From JAFDVL01 sp043719385 (GTDB lineage Bacteria; Acidobacteriota; Blastocatellia; RBC074), in NCBI GenBank assembly GCA_043719385.1, contig JAYSTY010000182.1:1-8469 (forward strand): a DNA stretch of 8,469 nucleotides, in the 5' to 3' direction. The notes under the pieces are model-generated. The model was not told the origin of the DNA. It ran no database searches and saw nothing but the letters and a program-made list of their open reading frames with translations. A program made the position numbers and the translations under genes. Of this stretch, positions 1-4,750 are shown piece after piece (position 1 is the first letter of the stretch; each line of letters opens with the position of its first letter).

Positions 1-453
1 TTCTGGAATGCCCAGCCGCGCATAGACAGGAAATTTATTGACGGAAGGATGTGTCACATCAACTTCGATCACCAAATCAGGTGGAGAATCAATCGTCAAA
101 TCCAGGCACTTCTTTTTGGCGATTTCAGCCAAATGCGAAAAATAAAAACAGTCATCACCTTCGACTCCACCGGCAACATTTTTTTGCTGCAACGTCGTTG
201 AGCCGCGACTGAGATACTTGAAATCTAGTTCTTCCGCAAGCACCAGAATCAGGTAACCAAAAAGACGCGTGAAGCCATCATGCTCTGCCGAAATCGTCAT
301 AATGTTCAGATTGCCCTGATCGTAAGTCAGCCGTAAATAAGGCCGTTCATCTAATTCCTGCAACAGCTTTTCGTATTCATCCCACGAAACATCGTAAAGC
401 TGAATTGCCGAACCACGCGGTAATACGTCAATCGCAGTTTGGTATGGATTCAT
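1..453 (-). CDS. Uma2 family (DUF820) PD-(D/E)XK nuclease-like protein, partial (3' end outside window)
   Basis: The frame is open from an ATG at 453 to the window edge, giving 151 residues with no stop; Uma2 proteins are usually about 180-210 residues, so some 40 C-terminal residues are missing. Family hallmarks in order are: 'VSWDEYEKLL' (22-31), 'RLTYDQGNLNIM' (41-52), 'EHDGFTRLFGYLI' (57-69), 'RGSTTL' (83-88), 'VEGDDCFYF' (97-105) and 'PPDLVIEVDVTHPS' (124-137), followed by 'NKFPVYARLGIPE' (139-151). D126 and E130 with the following V-D fit a PD-(D/E)XK-type active site, and K140 may be the lysine. The start is supported by AAGG (462-465) 8 nt upstream, which overlaps the last codon of glyQS. 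Biological roles of the family are poorly known; many copies per genome are common in cyanobacteria and some other phyla. The family call is firm; actual nuclease activity is unproven. Confidence 0.85.
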   Translation of the reverse strand, partial: MNPYQTAIDVLPRGSAIQLYDVSWDEYEKLLQELDERPYLRLTYDQGNLNIMTISAEHDGFTRLFGYLILVLAEELDFKYLSRGSTTLQQKNVAGGVEGDDCFYFSHLAEIAKKKCLDLTIDSPPDLVIEVDVTHPSVNKFPVYARLGIPE

Positions 454-465
454 AAGACTTACCTT
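454..465 (-). promoter_or_regulatory. Ribosome binding site of the Uma2 gene, overlapping the glyQS stop
   Basis: On the minus strand the sequence reads AAGGTAAGTCTT directly before the ATG at 453. The AAGG lies 8 nt upstream and includes the last sense codon (AGG) of glyQS, with the TAA stop between. The Uma2 start therefore sits within the ribosome footprint of glyQS termination, which suggests translational coupling. Confidence 0.55.
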
Positions 466-2174
466 AACCGCTTCAGCAGATAACTTTCAAGCTCTTCAAT
501 CTTCACGCGTTCCTGCTGCATTGAATCGCGGTCACGCAAAGTCACGGTATCTTTCAAGCTGGCAGAATCTTCACCTTTGCCTTCGCCGAGCGTATCAAAA
601 TCTACGGTGATGCAAAATGGCGTCCCAATTTCGTCTTGCCGACGATAGAGTTTTCCAATGCCTGCGCTATCGTCATACACCGCACGCAGCAACGGCTGCA
701 AATCATTTTTAATTTTCTTAGCGACTTCGACGATGCGCGGTTCATTTTTCTTGAGCGGAAAAACAGCAACTTTGATGGGAGAAAGTTGCGGGTTTAGTTT
801 CAACACAACCCGCGTATATTCGTCGCATAATTTTGAAATTATTGGTCGGACTTTTTTGAGCAATTCGACACGATCAGCGCCGGGCAAAGCACAGGCTTCC
901 TCAACATCGAGCAAGGTTTGTGGCAATCCGGCATCCGCTTTTTCCAGAGCCTCATTGATATTTTTCAACTGCTCAGCCGTTGGATTTACGACTTCGCCTT
1001 TCGCTGCTGCCTTTTCTGCTTCATTGATTTTCTTGTCAATATTTTTACACGCTGCCGCAATGCTTTCACGCAGCGGAGCCAGCACTTCAGCCGTCGGCTC
1101 TTTGACGATTTCTTCGTTGTACGCTTCGCATAAAAACGCCAGTGTAGCGCGGTCTGCACCCGCCGAAGGTTCAATTACATACGGCACATAGCGGACGCCT
1201 TTTTTGCCCGTTGCCGGATCAATCGCCGCTTCGTCAAAGTAATCTAATTTGGCCGTCGTGTCTGTGTTCGCGCTTAATTTTAGGCGCGTCAAATCTGCTT
1301 CGGGAATGTCGCGGCTGTGCGCAGACAAATCGTAATCCTGACGATTGGCAATGCCTTCAAGTTCGCTGAAACCGAGCGAGCCAGGAAATTTATATTCAAG
1401 GTCAACCGTCGCTTTGGCGTAGTGCGCGAGTTCTTCTTTCAATTGTTCGCGCTTGAGAATTTTTTCTGCCGGAATGCCAAGTTTCACGTACCAGTTAAAT
1501 CGTTGCGTCACCCATTCGGCATGCAATTCTTCGTCGTTCTTTTCGCCTTCCTGCAAAAATTGCGGCGGCTTACAGAAATATTCAATTTCCATCTGCTCGA
1601 ATTCACGCGTGCGGAAAGTAAAATTCCCCGGCGTGATTTCATTGCGAAAAGCCTTGCCGATTTGCGCGACGCCAAACGGAAGTTTGCGGCGCATGGATTG
1701 CTGGACATTGGCGAAATTCGCAAAAATGCCTTGCGCAGTTTCAGGCCGCAAATACGCGATGTTATCATCGTTATCCACGGGGCCAATCGTCGTCTTGAAC
1801 ATCAAATTAAAATTGCGCGGCTCCGTCAAATTTGTCGAACCACAACTGCCGCATTTGCCGTCAATCAAATGATCGGCGCGTGACCGTTTGCCGCATTCTT
1901 TGCAATCCACCAGCGGATCAGAAAACGTAGCTTCGTGCCCAGAATACCGCCACACTAAACGATTCATGATAATCGCGGCGTCCTGGCCTTCCATATCTTC
2001 GCGGTTATAAACAACGGCGCTCCACCAGGCGCGTTTGACGTTATTTTTGAGTTCAACGCCCAGCGGGCCGTAATCCCAAGTAGAGCCGAGTCCGCCATAA
2101 ATTTCAGAATTCGGGAAGATAAAACCACGCCGTTTGCACAAACTAACAATTTTTTCCAAACTGGTTGCTGCCAT
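459..2174 (-). CDS. glyQS: Glycine--tRNA ligase, single-chain (alpha2, class IIa) type, with extra domain
   Basis: Charges tRNA-Gly with glycine using ATP in the cytoplasm, normally as a homodimer. Class II signatures are clear: motif 1 'GSTWDYGPLGVELKNNV' (30-46), a possible zinc site of two CxxC pairs (C91/C94 and C108/C111), 'YLRPETAQGIF' (141-151), motif 2 'FRNEITPGNFTFRTREFEQ' (176-194), motif 3 'EPSAGADRATLAFL' (335-348), and an HGTP-type anticodon-binding domain from about 466, with 'KVAVFPL' (468-474), 'YRRQDEIGTPFCITVDF' (510-526) and 'TVTLRDRD' (543-550). The length of 571 exceeds the usual 460-510 because about 95 residues (roughly 356-453) are inserted between motif 3 and the anticodon-binding domain. 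The ATG at 2174 has an AGAGG Shine-Dalgarno 8 nt upstream. The Uma2 gene follows after 5 bp. Identity is certain; the role of the insert is unknown. Confidence 0.97.
   Translation of the reverse strand: MAATSLEKIVSLCKRRGFIFPNSEIYGGLGSTWDYGPLGVELKNNVKRAWWSAVVYNREDMEGQDAAIIMNRLVWRYSGHEATFSDPLVDCKECGKRSRADHLIDGKCGSCGSTNLTEPRNFNLMFKTTIGPVDNDDNIAYLRPETAQGIFANFANVQQSMRRKLPFGVAQIGKAFRNEITPGNFTFRTREFEQMEIEYFCKPPQFLQEGEKNDEELHAEWVTQRFNWYVKLGIPAEKILKREQLKEELAHYAKATVDLEYKFPGSLGFSELEGIANRQDYDLSAHSRDIPEADLTRLKLSANTDTTAKLDYFDEAAIDPATGKKGVRYVPYVIEPSAGADRATLAFLCEAYNEEIVKEPTAEVLAPLRESIAAACKNIDKKINEAEKAAAKGEVVNPTAEQLKNINEALEKADAGLPQTLLDVEEACALPGADRVELLKKVRPIISKLCDEYTRVVLKLNPQLSPIKVAVFPLKKNEPRIVEVAKKIKNDLQPLLRAVYDDSAGIGKLYRRQDEIGTPFCITVDFDTLGEGKGEDSASLKDTVTLRDRDSMQQERVKIEELESYLLKRLR
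816..1109 (-). other. Lineage-specific insertion within glycyl-tRNA synthetase
   Basis: Residues about 356-453 of GlyRS lie between the motif 3 helix (ending 'CEAYNEE') and the strand 'TRVVLKLNPQLSPIKVAVFP' that leads into the anticodon-binding domain. In typical bacterial single-chain enzymes these two elements are separated by only about ten residues. The insert is rich in Ala, Glu and Lys ('KKINEAEKAAAKGE', 'EQLKNINEALEKADAG') and looks predominantly alpha-helical. It stays in frame and flanking motifs are intact, so it is a true protein insertion and not a sequencing artefact. Boundaries are estimates from memory of family alignments. Confidence 0.7.
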
Positions 2175-2182
2175 TACTTATG

Positions 2183-2187
2183 CCTCT
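2183..2187 (-). promoter_or_regulatory. Ribosome binding site of glyQS
   Basis: The minus strand reads GAAGAGG then CATAAGTA before the ATG at 2174. AGAGG with an 8-nt spacer is a good Shine-Dalgarno and fixes this start. Confidence 0.65.
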
Positions 2188-2219
2188 TCAAAAAATTTGG
2201 GGCGAGATGAAACCGCGAG

Positions 2220-2228
2220 ATATTAGCA
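2220..2228 (-). promoter_or_regulatory. Candidate extended -10 promoter element for glyQS
   Basis: On the minus strand the sequence is TGCTAATAT, i.e. TG-N plus a hexamer close to TATAAT (extended -10 form). It would start transcription near 2213, leaving a leader of about 40 nt before the ATG at 2174. The matching -35 position (2243-2248, TTCATC) is only a 3 of 6 match to TTGACA, so the call depends on the extended -10. Confidence 0.35.
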
Positions 2229-2256
2229 CAAGCACGGCAAATGATGAATGTGTGAA

Positions 2257-2291
2257 GCAAGCCTTGTCGTGATCCATAACAAGTCGCTTGC
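2257..2291. repeat. Bulged inverted repeat (11 bp stem) upstream of glyQS
   Basis: GCAAGCCTTGT (2257-2267) pairs with ACAAG-TC-GCTTGC (2279-2291): 5 plus 6 base pairs interrupted by a 2-nt bulge, with an 11-nt loop. On the plus strand it is followed by CTCGCTTTTAG, too weak a T-tract for a confident terminator. It lies upstream of the proposed glyQS -10, so if that promoter is right it is not in the mRNA leader. Confidence 0.35.
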
Positions 2292-2325
2292 CTCGCTTTT
2301 AGCAAAAATTAAAGCTTACGTTGTG

Positions 2326-2353
2326 AATGTCACACTTGCAAAAGTGTGACATT
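2326..2353. repeat. Perfect 12-bp palindrome with GCAA loop
   Basis: AATGTCACACTT (2326-2337), loop GCAA (2338-2341), AAGTGTGACATT (2342-2353). All 12 pairs match, and as plus-strand RNA the loop is a GNRA-type tetraloop. There is no T-run after the stem on either strand, so it is not an intrinsic terminator. It could be an operator for a dimeric regulator of one of the divergent genes, or a REP-like dispersed palindrome. Confidence 0.6.
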
Positions 2354-2414
2354 GCCCTGCCTGGGTTGCCGCAATCCAATGTAGAGTATTCAAGAAAAAA
2401 ATGTCAGAGCCAGA

Positions 2415-2513
2415 GTAGCGCAACCAGCCATAGTTGCGAGGTATGCGGACTAATCCCTTTTGTTGGCAGGCGGTCTCCCCCAAGCGCACCGCAACCATGG
2501 CTGGTTGCGCTAC
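2415..2513. repeat. 99-bp element with 24-bp terminal inverted repeats (REP/BIME- or MITE-like)
   Basis: The left arm (2415-2438, beginning GTAGCGCAACCAGCCAT) and right arm (2490-2513, ending ATGGCTGGTTGCGCTAC) are inverted copies matching at 23 of 24 positions; the single difference pairs 2432 with 2496. A 51-bp spacer separates them. Each arm is itself near-palindromic: in the right arm CGCAACCA, loop TGGC, TGGTTGCG (2490-2509) is a perfect 8-bp hairpin. Two inverted copies of a short palindrome are the layout of bacterial interspersed mosaic (REP pair) elements; short non-autonomous transposons look similar. No transposase or obvious target-site duplication is present. Confidence 0.6.
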
Positions 2514-2567
2514 GATTACCACGGCTATTCTTTTGCTTGCATGCTATGGCATTGGGCAATTCTTTTT

Positions 2568-2573
2568 GAGGAG
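2568..2573 (+). promoter_or_regulatory. Ribosome binding site fixing the start of the SUMF1-TIGR03437 gene at 2584
   Basis: GAGGAG ends 10 nt before the ATG at 2584. Together with the signal peptide that begins at this ATG, it argues against the longer in-frame reading from a TTG at 2434, which would translate through the inverted-repeat element. Confidence 0.6.
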
Positions 2574-2583
2574 CCATTACGTT

Positions 2584-4149
2584 ATGCACAACGCACCGAT
2601 TTTTCGCAGCGTGTTCGTCAACCTTTGTGTCGCCTTGTTGTACGTCACCAGCTTGGCGCAAGCTCCAAACGCGCCTGCGCCATTTGGCAAATATACGGAA
2701 AATATTAACGGCGTCACGTTAGACCTGGTACGCGTCCCGCAAGGCACATTTATCATGGGCAATGACCGCAGCCCGAATCCCGAAGAAAAACCCGCGCATC
2801 AGGTTAGTCTCAAATCGTTTTATCTAGGGCAATATGAGGTAACCAGAGGGCAGTGGAATCTTGTCAGGGCTTTGCCAAAAATCAATCGGGACTTGGAACA
2901 GATGTTTATCGGAACAAGCAACGGTTGGACTCGTGAAGAAACTACTCCGGCAGATTTTATGTTTTGGGGTGATGCAGTGGAATTCTGTGATCGCCTATCA
3001 AAATTCACAGGCAAAAAGTATAGGTTGCCCTCAGAAGCTGAATGGGAATATGCCTGCCGCGCCGGAACAACTACTGAGTATTCGTTTGGGGATCAAGTAG
3101 ACTTCAGTCTTGCTCATTTTAAAAATTCTCTTACAGCTCCCCCGCTTTTGCCAATTGGTAAAATAGGTTATTCCAATAATTGGGGCTTATTTGAGATGCA
3201 TGGCAATGTAGCTGAATGGTGTCTGGATGCTGAACATCCAAATTACATTGGTGCACCGACAGATGGCAGTGCTTGGGGGCTTGGCGGGGGCTGTCAGCGA
3301 GGCGGAGCATACGATTGGTACGCAACATTGGGCAGGTCGTCGGCAAGGCTTTTTTGGACAAGAAACTTGCGCATAAGCGAATTTGGGTTTCGAGTGGTTG
3401 CCGAAATCACGCCTGAAATTGGTACTGGCGTAGTTGTCGCAACATCTGCCGCAAATTATCTACCACAAAATTTAGCACCTGAATCACTCGGCAGTTTGTT
3501 TGGTAATAAACTTGCTGTCGAAACGAAGGCCGCCGCCTCATTGCCTTTGCCCACTACGCTCGCAGGCAGCAGTGTTTTCATCAAAGATTTTCTGGGGAAT
3601 GAACATCTGGCGAACATGTTATACGCCTCGCCCACGCAAATTAATTTTCAGATGCCAACGTACATTCCTGCGGGCGCAGGGCAACTTTTTGTGGTGACGA
3701 GTGGCAACATTCAGGCTTCAGGCACAATTAATATCGTCAATACAAATCCCGGCATATTTTCGGCTGATTCCACTGGCACAGGCTTAGCGGCGGCGGTCGT
3801 GCAACGCGTAAAAAGTAATGGTGAGCAAAGCTATGAACCTGTCGCACAATTTGACGCGGCAACGAATCAGTTTGTTGCGCTTCCGATTACGGTGAGTAAT
3901 GCTAACGAAAGTGTGTTTTTGCTTTTGTTTGGGACAGGCATGCGCGGACGCAGTAATATCGGCAATGTGACAGCTAAAATTAGGAATCGCGCATTGAGTG
4001 TGCTGTATGCAGGCGCACAAGGTCTTTATGCAGGCGTAGATCAACTGAACATTTTCCTCCCGCAAACCTTAACAGAACGCGGCGGCGTTTCCATTGAAGT
4101 CAATGTGGACGGCATTACCACCAATCAGGTAAAGATTCAGATTAACTAA
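2584..4149 (+). CDS. Secreted SUMF1 (FGE-like fold) domain protein with C-terminal TIGR03437 domain
   Basis: The protein has 521 residues from the ATG at 2584. Residues 1-25 form a signal peptide (hydrophobic 'FVNLCVALLYVTSLA'), so it is exported. A SUMF1/formylglycine-generating-enzyme-fold domain spans about 44-272: 'GTFIMGN' (54-60), 'FYLGQYEVTRGQW' (79-91), 'GKKYRLPSEAEWEYACRAGT' (143-162), 'NNWGLFEMHGNVAEWC' (198-213), 'GFRVVAE' (268-274). The two active-site cysteines expected after 'RGGSY' in true FGE are absent: here 'RGGAYDWYATLGRSSARL' (239-256). Residues about 284-521 match TIGR03437: 'LYASPTQINFQMP' (346-358), 'NPGIFSADSTGTG' (388-400), 'LLFGTGM' (447-453), 'LYAGVDQLNIFLPQTL' (481-496). 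The gene ends 4 bp from the convergent TPR gene. Function is unknown; I infer a surface binding or structural role rather than sulfatase maturation. Confidence 0.9.
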   Translation: MHNAPIFRSVFVNLCVALLYVTSLAQAPNAPAPFGKYTENINGVTLDLVRVPQGTFIMGNDRSPNPEEKPAHQVSLKSFYLGQYEVTRGQWNLVRALPKINRDLEQMFIGTSNGWTREETTPADFMFWGDAVEFCDRLSKFTGKKYRLPSEAEWEYACRAGTTTEYSFGDQVDFSLAHFKNSLTAPPLLPIGKIGYSNNWGLFEMHGNVAEWCLDAEHPNYIGAPTDGSAWGLGGGCQRGGAYDWYATLGRSSARLFWTRNLRISEFGFRVVAEITPEIGTGVVVATSAANYLPQNLAPESLGSLFGNKLAVETKAAASLPLPTTLAGSSVFIKDFLGNEHLANMLYASPTQINFQMPTYIPAGAGQLFVVTSGNIQASGTINIVNTNPGIFSADSTGTGLAAAVVQRVKSNGEQSYEPVAQFDAATNQFVALPITVSNANESVFLLLFGTGMRGRSNIGNVTAKIRNRALSVLYAGAQGLYAGVDQLNIFLPQTLTERGGVSIEVNVDGITTNQVKIQIN

Positions 4150-4153
4150 GTGG

Positions 4154-4636
4154 TTAGGACGCAGCTTGTATTTTCTTTTGTAAATCGGTGCGCTGCACTT
4201 TTAATTCAGGCGTCGAAGGTTTGATTTTTTCCAGTTGCTGAAAAGTTTTTTGCGCTTCGGCCTTGTCGCCTTTTTCCAGCAGGACATTTGTCAGATTAAG
4301 TATCACAGCTTCTTCATTCGGCTTGAGCTTGAGTGCGCGATTGAGAAATTCGATTTCTTTCTCGACGAAATCAGGGCGTGGCTGGATGCCGTTGATTTGT
4401 TTGTATAACGCGGCGGCCTGGGTCTGCGCCTCAAAATTATCCGGTTCATTTTTGGCTTTGGTAATCACCGCCATGACTTGCGCCGGAGGGCCGCCAGCGG
4501 GTTGTTGGGCATTGGCGGATGCGGCTTCACTGGCAGCGGCAGGTGGCTTGTTATTGATGTATTGCGTCGTGAAATAGCTGATGCCGACACCAAGCACGAG
4601 TCCGATGACGCCAAATAAAAGATTATTTTTTTGCAT
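4154..4636 (-). CDS. Small membrane-anchored tetratricopeptide repeat protein
   Basis: The protein has 160 residues from the ATG at 4636. An in-frame GTG at 4669 would add 11 residues, but the ATG puts the membrane helix (about 6-24, 'LLFGVIGLVLGVGISYF') right at the N-terminus as expected, and the GTG lies inside a hairpin; neither start has a good Shine-Dalgarno. After the helix comes an Ala/Pro-rich linker (about 31-52), then TPR-like helices (about 54-140) with 'EIEFLNRALKLKPNEEAV' (94-111), 'LTNVLLEKGDKAEAQKTFQQ' (115-134) and the usual 'KIKP' turn. The topology suggests an N-terminal anchor with the TPR part probably periplasmic, a layout seen in CcmH/NrfG-type and many unnamed TPR proteins. 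It follows the OGDH gene on the same strand (114-bp gap). Partner and role cannot be read from sequence. Confidence 0.75.
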   Translation of the reverse strand: MQKNNLLFGVIGLVLGVGISYFTTQYINNKPPAAASEAASANAQQPAGGPPAQVMAVITKAKNEPDNFEAQTQAAALYKQINGIQPRPDFVEKEIEFLNRALKLKPNEEAVILNLTNVLLEKGDKAEAQKTFQQLEKIKPSTPELKVQRTDLQKKIQAAS

Positions 4637-4664
4637 GATCTTAGTAGCTGAAAATACAGCAATA

Positions 4665-4705
4665 CGCACGAAGTAGGTGGGTGAATTTTGCCCTTACTTC
4701 GTGCG
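4665..4705 (-). repeat. 11-bp hairpin between the OGDH and TPR genes
   Basis: CGCACGAAGTA (4665-4675) and TACTTCGTGCG (4695-4705) are perfect inverted copies with a 19-nt loop. Read in the direction of transcription it follows the OGDH stop by 45 nt and precedes the TPR start by 28 nt. The following sequence (TATTGCTGTATTTTC) has no immediate U-tract, so it is at best a weak terminator. It may be an attenuator, an RNA-processing or stabilising structure, or an operator. Confidence 0.5.
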
Positions 4706-4750
4706 GGCTTCTGCACTAAATATGACAAGTGGCAAACGGGAAAGCTTGCG

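Larger units (their letters stand above)
2175..2583. other. Divergent intergenic region (409 bp) rich in inverted repeats
   Basis: This lies between the divergently oriented glyQS and SUMF1-TIGR03437 genes and must contain both promoters. No convincing protein is encoded: short frames in it carry no family motif, and the upstream extension of the plus-strand gene from a TTG at 2434 runs through the inverted-repeat element. Starting from the glyQS side it holds a candidate extended -10 for glyQS, a bulged hairpin (2257-2291), a perfect 12-bp palindrome (2326-2353), a 99-bp element with 24-bp inverted termini (2415-2513), and the Shine-Dalgarno of the plus-strand gene (2568-2573). No convincing sigma-70 promoter was seen for the plus-strand gene. 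Confidence 0.7.

Noticed and set aside
658..1191. 177-codon plus-strand frame opposite the GlyRS insertion and C-terminus
   Set aside because: I checked whether the odd GlyRS insert might instead reflect a real opposite-strand gene. The GlyRS frame is continuous and flanked by intact motifs, while the plus-strand product is Ser-rich and featureless.
1317..1883. 188-codon plus-strand frame opposite glyQS
   Set aside because: It is antisense to conserved GlyRS catalytic motifs, has no recognisable family features and reads as a shadow of the codon pattern on the other strand.
2175..2330. T-box riboswitch upstream of glyQS
   Set aside because: Glycyl-tRNA synthetase genes can have T-boxes in Firmicutes, but the leader shows no T-box consensus, no specifier stem and no terminator, and the likely leader is only about 40 nt.
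2326..2353. CRP/FNR-type operator
   Set aside because: The half-sites are oriented TCACA...TGTGA, the reverse of the CRP consensus TGTGA-N6-TCACA, and the spacing does not fit.
2326..2353. Intrinsic terminator
   Set aside because: The stem is strong, but no T-run follows on either strand and it does not lie downstream of a gene on either strand.
2434..2583. N-terminal extension of the SUMF1-TIGR03437 protein from a TTG at 2434
   Set aside because: It would place about 50 residues before a clear signal peptide, runs through the inverted-repeat element and lacks a Shine-Dalgarno; the ATG at 2584 has GAGGAG upstream.
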